A DNA stretch of 64,000 bases, from assembly GCF_040372045.1 (NCBI RefSeq), contig NZ_BAABWH010000002.1; one strand, given 5' to 3'. Position numbers and translations under genes: made by a program. This DNA is from Thalassolituus sp006212115 (GTDB taxonomy: Bacteria; Pseudomonadota; Gammaproteobacteria; Pseudomonadales; Oceanobacteraceae). Under the pieces are notes generated by a model. It was not told the DNA's origin. It ran no database searches and was given only the letters and a program-made list of their open reading frames with translations. Shown in pieces: positions 44,730 to 55,600 of this stretch. Every line of letters starts with the position of its first letter. The stretch's first letter is position 1.

Positions 44730-44758
44730 AAGGTGGAGCATGGCTCCACCTTTTTTTT
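44730..44758 (+). terminator. Terminator after the Gly-Glu lipoprotein
   Basis: AAGGTGGAGC-ATG-GCTCCACCTT followed by a run of eight T. A strong rho-independent terminator. Confidence 0.92.
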
Positions 44759-44780
44759 GCTTGTTTGATACCATGACAGC

Positions 44781-45383
44781 ATGAGTGGCATTTCTATAAT
44801 CAGATTGGTGTGTTCCGCCGTGGCAGGTGTACTGTTAGTCAGCACGCCTTCTCATGCTGTCGACTATTCAGGCAATGGGGCCTGGCATCTTGGGGCTGCC
44901 TATGAAACGGCCACAATTGATCAAAATCTTCTTGATACCGGTGCGTGGTCGTCCACTTATCCGAGGCTAACGGTCGGTGGTACCGGGCCTATGAATGCGC
45001 GATTTGAAATCAGTTGGACGCGCATGAGAGCCGATCAGGAAGATGCGAATATTGTCGGCCTCGATGGCGATGTCTGGTTACCCTATGCTCTGGATGGAGC
45101 CCCCGCCTCACGATTGCGACCTTATTTAATTCTTGGGGTCGGCTATCACAGATACTATGGTGAGACGTCGGTACTGGACGAGGAAGGTACTGACAATGGC
45201 GCTCGTAGCCTCAACGGCGGGCTGGCTCTGGTATATAACCTGACACGCCGAACCGAACTGGTGGCAACCGCTCGGTATCGATATTTTTCCTGGGATGCTC
45301 CGGATGATGACGAAGGCCAGCCCGGCGATGGTGCCAACGCGACTGCAACGAGCTTCTCGATAGGTTTACAGCAGTTATTTTAG
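44781..45383 (+). CDS. Outer-membrane beta-barrel protein
   Basis: A 200-residue exported protein (signal peptide ending STPSHA). It consists of alternating strands with aromatic girdles (GAWHLGAAYETATI; LRPYLILGVGYHRYYG; ATARYRYFSW) and ends in SFSIGLQQLF with a terminal Phe, the mark of proteins assembled by BamA. It resembles OmpA/OmpW-sized eight-stranded barrels. No clear ribosome-binding site is seen. It follows the Gly-Glu lipoprotein, but a terminator separates them. Ligand unknown. Confidence 0.75.
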   Translation: MSGISIIRLVCSAVAGVLLVSTPSHAVDYSGNGAWHLGAAYETATIDQNLLDTGAWSSTYPRLTVGGTGPMNARFEISWTRMRADQEDANIVGLDGDVWLPYALDGAPASRLRPYLILGVGYHRYYGETSVLDEEGTDNGARSLNGGLALVYNLTRRTELVATARYRYFSWDAPDDDEGQPGDGANATATSFSIGLQQLF

Positions 45384-45434
45384 AATGCTCATATTAAGCT
45401 CCTGATAAAAGACCCATAAAAAGAGAACCTGTCT

Positions 45435-46883
45435 ATGCACAATCCGTTTGAAATACTGAACTTTCGCGCTCAGGTGACCCCTGACTTCCCGGCGTTCTTT
45501 GATGGTGTCTCGAATCTGAACTTCGAGCAGTTACACCGCACTTGTGTGCAGGCCTCGGAAAAACTCGCAGAAGCCGGCATTGAGCCTGGGCAAAAAGTAT
45601 ATTTACTATTACCCGAGAACCTCGCGTTCATCACCACCATGGCTCTGTTTCATCGAGGAGCCGTTTCTTGTCTTGGGCTAGCGGATGCAGATGTGCCGGC
45701 GAATCCAGCGTTCGATTGGGTAATTTCTTTACAGCCTGATTCGGACATTCAAGGTGTCGCCAATATCTCATTGGGACAGGAATGGTTCACCGCCGCGGGC
45801 CGAAATCCTGCCAGTGCACCCATGCATTCGTATCCAACACCCGACAGTGTGTGCCGCTTAATCATGACCAGCGGAACAACGGGACAGCCCAAGGCGGTGG
45901 GGTTGACGCCAGAATTGATAGAGCAGCGCCTGTATCGCAATCATCTGGTTTGGGGCAGTGCGACAGGTAATGAAATTAACCTGATGGGCCATTCCAGTAT
46001 TGGTGGCTTTATGGGATCAATTCAGTTACTTCAGAGTGGTAAGCCGGTCATCTTACCGGCGAACATTGATGCCTTTTCAAAGGCGATTTCACAATTTCAG
46101 GTCGTGTCTTTATTAAGCTCCGCGATGGCACTGTTTCGCCTCATTAACGCCAAGGCGCTCAGCCCTGCTGATCTCGCAGGCATTCGTGAAGTCCGTCTGG
46201 CGGGCAGTGCACTGACCAGCGGTATGGTGCATCGCCTGAAACAAGAGTGTCCAGTGGCCAGAATATTCAATGTTTATGGCTCTACTGAGGTGGGTGCCGT
46301 GGGCATGATTCAGATTACTCATCCGGACCAGGTATGGAAAACGGCTGTCGTTCAGCCGGGAGCTGCTGCCGAAGTGGTGGACGAAACAGACAGCCCTGTT
46401 CCAACTGGTACTGAAGGGATCGTCCGTGTACGCAGTTCTGGCATGATCAGCGGTTACATGTCCGACGCCGCTGATGAGTCGTTCCGTGATGGTTGGTTTT
46501 ACCCCGGTGATCGCGGACTGTTCCGCAACGGTGTACTGTGCCTGACAGGGCGCGAATCAGAGGTGATCAATCTGGGCGGTGTGAAAATCAGCCCGATGGA
46601 TATTGAGTCGGCGGCTGAAAGCGTACCTGCACTTACGGATGTCGCGGCGTGCCAGGTTGAGATGCCAAACAACACCGAGGCGCTGGCGCTGGTTTATGTG
46701 GCGGAGGCGGTGGTCGATATTCCGCAGATCGCAGAAGTGCTTAAAACTCGGTTACCTGCCACTCAGATTCCTTCGCAGTATTTCCAGCTGAAGGAGATCC
46801 CGCGCAACGCAATGGGCAAAATCAAACGCAGAGAACTGAGCCAGATGCTGAGTAACAGCCTCAAAGCGCAGTCCCCCGGTTAG
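45435..46883 (+). CDS. Adenylate-forming acyl-CoA synthetase/ligase family protein
   Basis: A 482-residue AMP-binding enzyme. Motifs seen are the P-loop LIMTSGTTGQPKAVG, NVYGSTEVGAVG, the YPGDRG hinge region, GRESEVINLGGVKISP and the catalytic C-terminal RNAMGKIKRREL lysine. It activates a carboxylic acid with ATP and hands it to CoA or a carrier. It is shorter than typical acyl-CoA synthetases (about 550), so small or medium acids are likely. No carrier protein or synthase is adjacent. Convergent with cynS, 7 bases apart, so it is not in a pathway operon. Confidence 0.85.
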   Translation: MHNPFEILNFRAQVTPDFPAFFDGVSNLNFEQLHRTCVQASEKLAEAGIEPGQKVYLLLPENLAFITTMALFHRGAVSCLGLADADVPANPAFDWVISLQPDSDIQGVANISLGQEWFTAAGRNPASAPMHSYPTPDSVCRLIMTSGTTGQPKAVGLTPELIEQRLYRNHLVWGSATGNEINLMGHSSIGGFMGSIQLLQSGKPVILPANIDAFSKAISQFQVVSLLSSAMALFRLINAKALSPADLAGIREVRLAGSALTSGMVHRLKQECPVARIFNVYGSTEVGAVGMIQITHPDQVWKTAVVQPGAAAEVVDETDSPVPTGTEGIVRVRSSGMISGYMSDAADESFRDGWFYPGDRGLFRNGVLCLTGRESEVINLGGVKISPMDIESAAESVPALTDVAACQVEMPNNTEALALVYVAEAVVDIPQIAEVLKTRLPATQIPSQYFQLKEIPRNAMGKIKRRELSQMLSNSLKAQSPG

Positions 46884-46890
46884 GCGCTAC

Positions 46891-47346
46891 TTACCAGCTT
46901 TTGTAGGGTAGGAATTTACCATTCAGCGTCAGCAAGACCCGATCGCCTTTCGGGTCTTCAATCTTGTCCACTTCCATAGAAAAGTCGATGGCGCTCATGA
47001 TGCCGTCGCCAAATTTTTCTTGAATCACTTCTTTCAGAGTGTCGCCATAAACACCGACTATCTCGTAGAGTCTGTAAATCAGTGGATCAGTCGGTACTGC
47101 CTGATCCCACACTTTGGTAGGAAAGGCTTCTAGTGCTTTGGTCATCTCAGCACCAAAACCCAGATACTCGGCAATGGCGGCGGCTTTTTCTGTTGGGGCG
47201 CTGTTCATGCCCAGACACGCAGAGGTCAGCCAGACAGGGGACATGCCCAGGTCTGCGCCCATGGTCTCCCAGGACAGTCCTTTTTCAATTTTGCGTGCGA
47301 TGATGGCTTCGGTCATTTTTTCTTTTGTCATGAGTGTGGTCGTCAT
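46891..47346 (-). CDS. cynS: Cyanate hydratase (cyanase)
   Basis: A 151-residue enzyme that converts cyanate and bicarbonate to ammonia and CO2. Catalytic residues Arg92, Glu95 (YRLYE) and Ser118 (GIMSAIDF) are in place. An N-terminal helix-turn-helix-like domain (residues 15-80) is typical of the decamer. The ATG at 47346 is chosen for family length (E. coli 156); the frame is open further upstream. The gene lies alone, without cynT, cynX or a cyanate transporter. Confidence 0.95.
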   Translation of the reverse strand: MTTTLMTKEKMTEAIIARKIEKGLSWETMGADLGMSPVWLTSACLGMNSAPTEKAAAIAEYLGFGAEMTKALEAFPTKVWDQAVPTDPLIYRLYEIVGVYGDTLKEVIQEKFGDGIMSAIDFSMEVDKIEDPKGDRVLLTLNGKFLPYKSW

Positions 47347-47517
47347 GGCCGTGCTGCTCCTGCTGCTATTGAACTGTTTAAGTGCGGATTTCCTGTTGCT
47401 GGACTCAAAAAGCGCGGATTCAGAGCATCTCATCGTCGGAATGAGGGCTCTGCGCGGTTTGAGACACTTATATGGGCAGGTCGCAATAGCTATGCCAGTG
47501 CATCGTGCGGGAGGGTT

Positions 47518-49953
47518 CTACTGGGGATTGTCTTTAATGTAGCGGACAAACATATCGTCGCGCAGAGGGCGACTGAAGAAATAGCCTTGGTATTGTCGGC
47601 AGCCATGTTGCTGCAGATAGTCTTGTTGCTGGTCGGTCTCGACCCCTTCCGCAATGATGTCCATATTCAGGTTCTGGCCGAGCTGTATGATGGCGTCGAC
47701 GATACTCGCACGTTCTGATCCCGGCTGAATATCCATGACGAAGGCCCGATCAATCTTGAGTTTGTTGATTGGGAGCTTCTGCAGATAGCTGAGGGAAGAA
47801 TAGCCAGTCCCAAAATCATCAAGCGCAAAAGTAAAGCCTTTGGCACTCAGCCGCTGCATCTTTTCACGGATCAGATCTTTGTCGCCCATGAACAGGCTTT
47901 CGGTCAGCTCGAGTTCAAGTACACTGCTGTCGATGTCACAGAGTGCGAGTGTGGCGTCCAGCTTCTGTTCAAAATCTGGGTCCATAAATTGAGCCGGGCT
48001 GATGTTAACAGCCAGGCGTTTAAAGCTGGCAGGCAGCGAACCGTCTTTGATCCATTGACGTAATGTACGGCAGGCGTGAGTCAGAACCCACTCTCCCAAT
48101 GGCAATATAAGGTTGGTTTCTTCCGCTGCCGCTATAAATACATCGGGGTAGACGGATTGTCCGTTGTTCACCCAGCGGCACAGCGCTTCGGCACCGGTTA
48201 TCTCGCCTGAGTCATTGTGTTGCGGTTGGTACACCAAAGTGAAACCGTTGTCCCTGATCGCCTGATAAAGATCGTTGAACAGATGCAATCGCTCGCGGGT
48301 CTCCTCCTGCATGCGATGGTTATAGAGACACAATTGCGAGCGCCCCTGATGCTTCGCCCAGTACATGGCGGTGTCGGCTTGACGGATCAGGTCGTTCGCG
48401 CCGCATTCGCTGGTAGGGAAGATGGCAATCCCGATGCTGGCCGTCAGGTGGAATTTATTAATGTCGATGCTGAAAGGCTGCCGGATAGCATCAAGTATCT
48501 GTTCGCCCAGTGCGATCGCCATGTTTTCGGCCTGTTGCTCGGTATCTTCAGCCTTATCCAGAATGATCAGGAATTCATCTCCGCCGAGGCGGGCAATGAT
48601 GTCCTTTCTTTTTACACAGTCGGTCAATCTACGGGCGGCCTCGATCAGGAGCCGGTCGCCAATGGGATGACCGAGAGAATCATTAATATTTTTGAAATGG
48701 TCGAGGTCGATAAACAGAACCCCGCTGTAGCCACCGTCTTCCTGCGTCTGGCAGATCTTGCTCTCCAGTTGTTGCAAGGCCATCCGGCGATTTGCCAGAT
48801 CGGTCAAAGGATCGTAGTTGGCCTGGTACTCGATAAGCTGCTGCTTGCGCTTTATTTCAGAAATATCACGGATTAACCAGATCAGAGCATTCTCTTCGCC
48901 CGTTCCCTCTTCGAGAGGCACCATGCGTGATTCCAGAAATAAGTCGTCATGACTGAACTCAGCAATGACCAATTCTCGGGTATTCAGCGCCTGATTCCGT
49001 GCTTTCTCTATGGCTTCCGTCGCCGATAGGTTCAGCCATGCAGTGAACGGGGTGCCGGTAAGGTCTTCATTGAGTCTGGATATGCGACTTTGAGGGTTTC
49101 CAAAGCGCCCGTTGATGACACCGGTTCCGGTGACCAGCAAACCAATATCGGGGAAACCAGACGTAAAGGCGTCTGTGAGCGCCTGCTGGTGGGCGATCCG
49201 GTGCGTGGTGTCGTCGAGGTGGCGACTCAGTTCGTTGAATGCCTTCTCTAGTTTCGCGATTTCCTTAGCGCTACGCGAGTCACTTATGCTGGCGTATTTG
49301 CCCTCCATCATGGACGTCGTCAGATGAATCAGCCTTTTTACGGGCAGCAGGACATAGCGCCGCAGAATCTGGCTTTGTACCACCAGAAATACGACGATCA
49401 GAACGGCAACCAACATGATCTTACGGACTAATGCACGCAGCATTTCGTCGTAGTCTTGTGCCGCATCGTAGTGTGCAAACAGCCAACCCTTCGGCGAGCT
49501 ACTGCGCGTTACGCTTGGGTCGTCAGGCAGCGACAACCGGAGAGGAAAGAGTGCGTAGAACTCGGATTGATGTCGCTCTATCTGGGCTTCACGGATGCCG
49601 GTGTTAAGTGAGTGGCTGCTCAGTCGGTAGCTCAGCCCCTGAACCAAATCGGCACTGCGGGTTGAGAAAATGACCTGATCACCGGCCTCGGTCAGAACGG
49701 CAAGATAGCGAACAGACGAGTCGGTCAGGCGTTCTGTAATGCGTGACTCGATGCGGTATCGGTTATCGCTCTCAAGGTGGTATTCGACGTCGCGGGCGAG
49801 ATTATCCAGCTCGAAGGTGATGCGCCGTTCCCAACCTGAACTGAACTGCTCCAATTGCAGCTGCAACAGCAAGTAGCCCAGCCCGGAAGTAATCAGACCA
49901 AGCATCAGGACGGACCAGTTGAGTAGCAATTGTGCCAGCGAACGTCGATACAT
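47518..49953 (-). CDS. Membrane GGDEF-EAL cyclic-di-GMP protein with PAS domain
   Basis: About 811 residues. The ATG at 49953 is preceded by GGAG. Two membrane helices (about 10-32 and 170-190) flank a periplasmic sensor; HAMP, PAS (with FGNPQSRISRLNEDLTG), GGDEF (LGGDEFLIIL, intact) and EAL (EALCRW, ELTES, DDFGTGYSSLSYL) follow. Both catalytic signatures are intact, so it may make and degrade cyclic-di-GMP, or one domain may regulate the other. It lies divergent from the ATP-grasp cluster, with a 313-base gap between them. Confidence 0.92.
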   Translation of the reverse strand: MYRRSLAQLLLNWSVLMLGLITSGLGYLLLQLQLEQFSSGWERRITFELDNLARDVEYHLESDNRYRIESRITERLTDSSVRYLAVLTEAGDQVIFSTRSADLVQGLSYRLSSHSLNTGIREAQIERHQSEFYALFPLRLSLPDDPSVTRSSSPKGWLFAHYDAAQDYDEMLRALVRKIMLVAVLIVVFLVVQSQILRRYVLLPVKRLIHLTTSMMEGKYASISDSRSAKEIAKLEKAFNELSRHLDDTTHRIAHQQALTDAFTSGFPDIGLLVTGTGVINGRFGNPQSRISRLNEDLTGTPFTAWLNLSATEAIEKARNQALNTRELVIAEFSHDDLFLESRMVPLEEGTGEENALIWLIRDISEIKRKQQLIEYQANYDPLTDLANRRMALQQLESKICQTQEDGGYSGVLFIDLDHFKNINDSLGHPIGDRLLIEAARRLTDCVKRKDIIARLGGDEFLIILDKAEDTEQQAENMAIALGEQILDAIRQPFSIDINKFHLTASIGIAIFPTSECGANDLIRQADTAMYWAKHQGRSQLCLYNHRMQEETRERLHLFNDLYQAIRDNGFTLVYQPQHNDSGEITGAEALCRWVNNGQSVYPDVFIAAAEETNLILPLGEWVLTHACRTLRQWIKDGSLPASFKRLAVNISPAQFMDPDFEQKLDATLALCDIDSSVLELELTESLFMGDKDLIREKMQRLSAKGFTFALDDFGTGYSSLSYLQKLPINKLKIDRAFVMDIQPGSERASIVDAIIQLGQNLNMDIIAEGVETDQQQDYLQQHGCRQYQGYFFSRPLRDDMFVRYIKDNPQ

Positions 49954-50180
49954 CAACTGAACTCCGGGCTCCACAACGAGTCCACATATGCACCAAAGTG
50001 GTACAGGCTAGCGAGGAACTCAGGGGTAATAATGTCGCCGAACGCCATGGAATCTCGAGTCAAGCTCGCCTCTCGCGGTATTAGTGGAGTTCACCTAAGT
50101 GTAGCAGTGATCCGCTAGCCTGCTTTTTGGCCACCCCGGGCGACAAAATACGCAAAGTGGACAATCTTGCCGTGGATAGG

Positions 50181-50224
50181 ATCGCCTATTGCTGCCCTTA
50201 AGAAGTGGTGCCTGAATAGGCGAT
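50181..50224. promoter_or_regulatory. Inverted repeat before the amidoligase cluster
   Basis: ATCGCCTATT (50181-50190) and AATAGGCGAT (50215-50224) are perfect 10-base inverted repeats with a 24-base loop, 43 bases upstream of the first cluster gene. It could be an operator for a dimer or a leader-RNA stem. The remainder of the 49954-50266 gap shows no gene. Confidence 0.55.
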
Positions 50225-50266
50225 TACGAATACGCTCAACGCGAATACAGGGTGGAACGACAAACG

Positions 50267-51730
50267 ATGTCGATAAACTGGAAGCAGTACGAATTACAAG
50301 AGGGCTTCTACGATGAGCTGATCAGCTCGCCGGGAAACCCAAGGATCCCCGCCAGACAACTTGCCAGCTATCTGAGTAGCCTGACCGAAGATGAAATCCA
50401 ATCTCGCAAGCTGGCCGCAGAATCGACGATTAAAGACATGGGTGTTTCTTTCACTGTGTACAGTGAAGGCGAGAACATAGACCGTGCCTGGCCCTTCGAT
50501 ATCGTGCCGCGGATTATCTCTGCTCAGCAGTGGGAAAAGACCGCCGCCGGACTGCGCCAACGTCTTAAAGCATTGAACATGTTTATTGATGATCTGTACC
50601 ACGAACAGCGGATCATCAAGGATGGCGTGATACCTGAATTCGTACTCAAACAGTCGAAAAACTACCGGCCCGAATGCGAAGGTGTGAACCCACGATTTGG
50701 TGTGTGGGCGCATATCTGTGGCACAGACCTGGTACGCGATGGCGACGGTCAGTTTTACGTGTTGGAGGACAACCTGCGCGTACCCTCTGGCGTGTCTTAC
50801 ATGTTGGAAAACCGCTCCATCATGAAACGGGTACTGCCCGAGGTGTTTGAAAAAGTCAGCATCGCACCGGTAGGTGATTATCCGGAGGCCTTGTTTAATA
50901 TGCTTGCGTCTCTGTCACCGCGCCAGAGTGCCAGCCCAGTGGTTGCTGTACTGACCCCGGGGATATTCAATTCTGCGTATTTCGAACATGCATTTCTTGC
51001 CCAGCGCATGGGCGCCGAGCTGGTTGAAGGCAGCGATCTGGTGGTCGGAAAAGACGACTGTGTCTACATGAAAACCATCTCCGGTCTTGAACGTGTGGAC
51101 GTCATTTATCGCCGTATCGACGATATGTTCCTTGATCCAGAGGTGTTCCAGCCTGACTCTGTTCTGGGCGTACCGGGACTGATGCGAGCATGGCGCAAAG
51201 GCAAGGTTGCGCTCGCTAATGCACCGGGTGCTGGCGTCGCGGATGACAAAGTCGTTTACGCCTACGTGCCGGATATTATTCGTTATTACCTGAGCGAAGA
51301 GCCGTTAATTCCAAACGTAGAAACCTACCTTTGTTACGACGATGAGCAGCGCGAGTATGTGCTCGATAATCTGGATAAGTTGGTAGTGAAGCCGGCAAAC
51401 GAATCAGGTGGTTACGGCATGTTGGTCGGGCCACACAGTACCAAGAAAGAGCGCGAGCACTTTGCCGAACTGATTACCGCGAACCCGCGTAACTATATTG
51501 CCCAGCCGACGTTGGCATTGTCGACAGCGCCAACGCTGGTCGGACGCAGTAAAGTGGAACCCCGTCACCTCGACCTCCGACCTTTTATTCTTCAGGGCGA
51601 AAGCAGTTATGTCACGACAGGGGGGTTAACCCGGGTTGCGATGAAGAAAGGCTCGCTGGTGGTGAATTCATCGCAGGGCGGTGGCAGTAAAGATACCTGG
51701 ATTGTAGACACGTCGGCGAGGAAGTCCTGA
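50267..51730 (+). CDS. Circularly permuted ATP-grasp family protein (COG2308-type)
   Basis: A 487-residue enzyme of the circularly permuted ATP-grasp type (DUF404/DUF407). The core motifs are FGVWAHICGTDLVRDGDGQ, LEDNLRVPSGVSYMLENR, VVKPANESGGYGM (the ATP-binding lysine loop), DLRPF and SSQGGGSKDTWIVD. ATP-grasp enzymes join a carboxylate to an amine through an acyl phosphate. The start at 50267 follows a weak ribosome-binding site; a GTG 15 bases upstream is possible. It is the first gene of a five-gene cluster; its stop overlaps the start of the alpha-E gene (TGATG), so they are translated together. The linked amine and acid are unknown. Confidence 0.88.
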   Translation: MSINWKQYELQEGFYDELISSPGNPRIPARQLASYLSSLTEDEIQSRKLAAESTIKDMGVSFTVYSEGENIDRAWPFDIVPRIISAQQWEKTAAGLRQRLKALNMFIDDLYHEQRIIKDGVIPEFVLKQSKNYRPECEGVNPRFGVWAHICGTDLVRDGDGQFYVLEDNLRVPSGVSYMLENRSIMKRVLPEVFEKVSIAPVGDYPEALFNMLASLSPRQSASPVVAVLTPGIFNSAYFEHAFLAQRMGAELVEGSDLVVGKDDCVYMKTISGLERVDVIYRRIDDMFLDPEVFQPDSVLGVPGLMRAWRKGKVALANAPGAGVADDKVVYAYVPDIIRYYLSEEPLIPNVETYLCYDDEQREYVLDNLDKLVVKPANESGGYGMLVGPHSTKKEREHFAELITANPRNYIAQPTLALSTAPTLVGRSKVEPRHLDLRPFILQGESSYVTTGGLTRVAMKKGSLVVNSSQGGGSKDTWIVDTSARKS

Positions 51731-52686
51731 TGTTATCGAAAGTAGCTGAACGTATTTTTTGGGCGGCCCGATATCTCGAGCGGGTTGAAAGCACAGCACG
51801 GATGTTGAGTATCTACGATACCTTGCTGTTTGATTTACCGAAGCAGATTAATTTCGGCTGGTACAACCTGATTGTGATCAACAGTCTTGAACAGGATTTT
51901 AATGAGCGTTACTCCGTTCAGGATGAACGTAATGTCGTTAAATTTCTGGTGGGTGACGATACGAACCCCAGTTCCATCGTCACTTCTTTGAAAGCGATTC
52001 GAGAAAATATCCGTACTACGCGCGACGTGATTCCGGCAGATACCTGGGAGCTGGTGAACGAGCTCAGCCAATATGTTGAGGGCAATATTCAGCAGGGCAT
52101 TAATCGCCGAGATCGACATGAATTTCTGGGGAATATCATCAGTGCTTGCCAGCAGATCATTGGCTTGTGGCAAGTAAATATGGCCCGTGACAGTGCATGG
52201 GAAATGCTCAAGCTCGGCCAGAATCTTGAGCGCGCGGATATGACGACCCGTAACCTCGATGCTGCAACGGCTGCGATTATGCAGATTGAGGATGATGATT
52301 TTGCCGTCAACAGTGAGCAGATTATCTGGGGTAACGTGCTGCGCTCACTCAGTGCTGATCAACCTTATCGTCGGGCGATGCGCAGCTCTGTGAAAGGTTG
52401 GTTGGTGTGCACCTTCTTGTTGTCTGACGCGCGCTTTCCACGCTCGGTCGGTTTCTGCCTCGATCGTATGATTGAGGCCGCGAAGTCGTTGCCTCGTTCG
52501 GAAAAAATCATCGCTGATATTCGTGCGCTTCATAAGACTGTCACGGAGCGTGACGACGATAGTCCTCCGGGTGCAGATATGCGCGACGCATTAAACGAAT
52601 TACAGATTTCTCTGCAATATCTACATTTCACACTCAGTCGTACCTGGTTCCTGAGTGATCAGGAGCCCCTGGCGGTAGCACAATGA
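51730..52686 (+). CDS. Alpha-E domain protein (DUF403)
   Basis: A 318-residue helical protein of the alpha-E (DUF403, COG2307) family. The N-terminal LSKVAERIFWAARYLERVES is the diagnostic motif. It starts within the stop codon of the ATP-grasp gene and overlaps the DUF2126 gene by 4 bases. Alpha-E proteins always travel with permuted ATP-grasp enzymes and transglutaminases. Their role is unknown, perhaps a scaffold or carrier recognition domain. Confidence 0.88.
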   Translation: MLSKVAERIFWAARYLERVESTARMLSIYDTLLFDLPKQINFGWYNLIVINSLEQDFNERYSVQDERNVVKFLVGDDTNPSSIVTSLKAIRENIRTTRDVIPADTWELVNELSQYVEGNIQQGINRRDRHEFLGNIISACQQIIGLWQVNMARDSAWEMLKLGQNLERADMTTRNLDAATAAIMQIEDDDFAVNSEQIIWGNVLRSLSADQPYRRAMRSSVKGWLVCTFLLSDARFPRSVGFCLDRMIEAAKSLPRSEKIIADIRALHKTVTERDDDSPPGADMRDALNELQISLQYLHFTLSRTWFLSDQEPLAVAQ

Positions 52687-55600
52687 CCATTACAGTCGCA
52701 CTAAATCACAAAACGCGTTATGACTTTGATCGTCCGGTATCTCTGTCGCCCCACGTAGTAAGGCTACGTCCGGCGCCACATAGCCGTACGCCTATTCGTG
52801 CTTACAGTCTGAAAATTGAGCCGGAAGAACATTTTGTTAACTGGCAACAAGATCCGTACGGTAACTTTCAGGCGCGACTGGTGTTCCCGGAGAAAACACG
52901 GACGCTCTCAGTAGAGGTCGAAGTGATCGCCGATATGACGGTGATTAATCCGTTCGACTTTTTTATTGAAGAGTACGCAGAGACATTTCCGTTTACGTAC
53001 GAAAAAGATCTGAAAAAAGAGCTTGAGCCGTATCTGCATTGCACCACAGAGGGTGAGATGTTCACCACCCTGCTGGAGAGCATTCCTCGGGAAGAAAAGC
53101 GCACCATCGACTTTCTGGTCGATATCAATATGCGCCTGCAACAGGATATTGATTATCTCGTACGCATGGAGCCCGGTGTACAGACACCAGAGGAAACACT
53201 GGAAAAAGGCAAAGGCTCTTGTCGTGATTCCGCCTGGCTGATGGTTCAGCTATTGCGTCATATGGGGTTGGCAGCACGTTTTGCATCGGGGTATCTGGTA
53301 CAGCTGAAATCCGACGAAAAATCACTCGATGGCCCGTCCGGTCCTGAAGAAGACTTTACCGATTTGCACGCCTGGTGTGAGGTGTATTTACCGGGTGCGG
53401 GTTGGGTTGGACTGGATCCGACATCGGGACTGTTTGCATCAGAAGGTCATATTCCACTGGCGTGTACGCCCGAGCCGAGCTCTGCGGCACCGATCTCGGG
53501 TTTCACCGATGAATGCGAAGTGGAGTTCTCCTTCTCTAATGAAGTGACGCGGTTTCATGAAGACCCGCGGGTTACTAAACCCTATACCGAAAGCGAGTGG
53601 GCCGACGCTCTGGCGCTGGGTGAGAAGGTTGATCGCATTCTTGAGGACGAAGACATTCGTCTGACGATGGGTGGCGAACCGACGTTTGTATCCATCGATG
53701 ATATGGAGTCAGCACAGTGGAATACCGAGGCCCTGGGTAAGGACAAGCTGGCGTTATCGAAAACGTTACTGCTTAGACTGCGCGATCATTTTGCGCCTCA
53801 GGGTTTGCTCCATTACGGGCAAGGTAAGTGGTACCCGGGCGAAGAAGTGCCGCGCTGGGCGTTGGGCTTGTTCTGGCGTACTGATGGTCTGCCGTTGTGG
53901 CAGGACAAAACTCTTCTGGCGCGCGTCGATAAAGATTACGGCCATACAGAGGGCGATGCCAGAGCATTTTCGCAGCGGCTGGCTGAGTTGCTCAATGTGC
54001 CCACGCGTTGTGCGCAGCCTGCTTACGAAGATGGGTTGCATTACCTGTTACAGGAACAGAATCTGCCAGAAGACATCGACAGTCGTATTGCCTCCAGCAA
54101 AGACAGTCTTGAGCGTCGTCGTCTGGCACGGGTTCTGGAGCAAGGTCTGGATACTCCTACCGGGTATGTGCTGCCACTGGAGTGGAATTTCTATGGCCAC
54201 TGCTGGCAGTCCAGCGAGTGGTCATTCCGTCGTGGACGCCTGACCTTAATACCGGGCGATTCTCCAATGGGGTTACGCCTGCCATTGGAAAGTCTGCCAC
54301 CGGCAGAGGAAGATAACCTGCCTCAGGAGGCCGATCCGCATCGTCAGACTGAGCCACTCGAGTCGGCGGAACACGCTGTGAAGCAGGCATTGTCCCGGGA
54401 TGAGCGACTAACTTATCAAGCTCAGCCGCAGTCTGTTGGGTCAACTGCCTCGCTCCAGAAACAAACGAGACAGGAACAAGCGGCGCAGAATGAGGCTCAG
54501 CAGAAACAGTCGGCACAGAAAACCGATGACTATCGCTGGAAAAATCTGGTTCGCACCGCGCTGGGCATTGAGGCTCGGGAGGGCAAACTGCACCTCTTCT
54601 TGCCGCCCCTGCCGTACCTCGAAAGTTACGTAAATCTGTTGGCGCTGATCGAGCAGACTGCCAAAGAATTAGAACTTCCGGTGATCATCGAGGGGTACGA
54701 GCCACCTAAAGATCACCGCATGCAAAAATTACTGGTCACACCTGATCCGGGCGTGATTGAGGTCAATATTCACCCCGCAACGAATTGGGCGGATATGGTG
54801 AGCAATATGACCGAGCTGTATCAGGCGGCGAAAGAAAGTCGCCTGAGCACAGAGAAGTTTATGCTGGATGGTCGCCATACTGGTACAGGTGGTGGCAATC
54901 ACATTACTCTTGGTGGCGCCACCCCATCGGACAGCCCGTTCCTTCGTCGTCCAGATCTGTTACGGAGTTTCGTCACCTTCTGGCAGAACCACCCGTCGTT
55001 GTCCTATCTGTTCTCTGGGGCGTTTATCGGTCCTACCAGTCAGGCACCGCGTGTCGACGAGGGTCGTGACGAAGCGCTGTACGAATTGGAAATCGCTTTT
55101 CAGCAGATGCCTGAGGGAGAGGTTGCACAACCCTGGTTGGTCGATCGCTTGCTACGCAATCTGTTGATCGATATGACGGGGAATACCCATCGCGCCGAAT
55201 TCTGTATCGATAAGCTGTTTGCACCGGGCAGTTCGTCCGGGCGTCTGGGTATTCTGGAGTTCCGGGGTTTTGAGATGCCACCGCACAGCCGCATGGCGTT
55301 GGTTCAGGCTCTGCTGTTACGAGCCTTGGTGGTGCGTTTCTGGCGTAAACCTTACAAACAGAAACTGGAGCGTTGGGGAACGCGTCTACACGACCAGTTT
55401 ATGTTGCCTCACTACATCTGGCAGGACATTAAAGATGTGGCTGCGGACTTGCGGGAGCACGGCCTGAATTTCCGGGCTGAGTGGCTGCTGCCTTTCCGCG
55501 AGTTCCGATTCCCGCACTACGGCACCGTAAACCTCGGTGATATGTCGCTCGAGTTGAGCTGGGCGATTGAGCCCTGGAATGTGTTGGGCGAAGAAATGTC

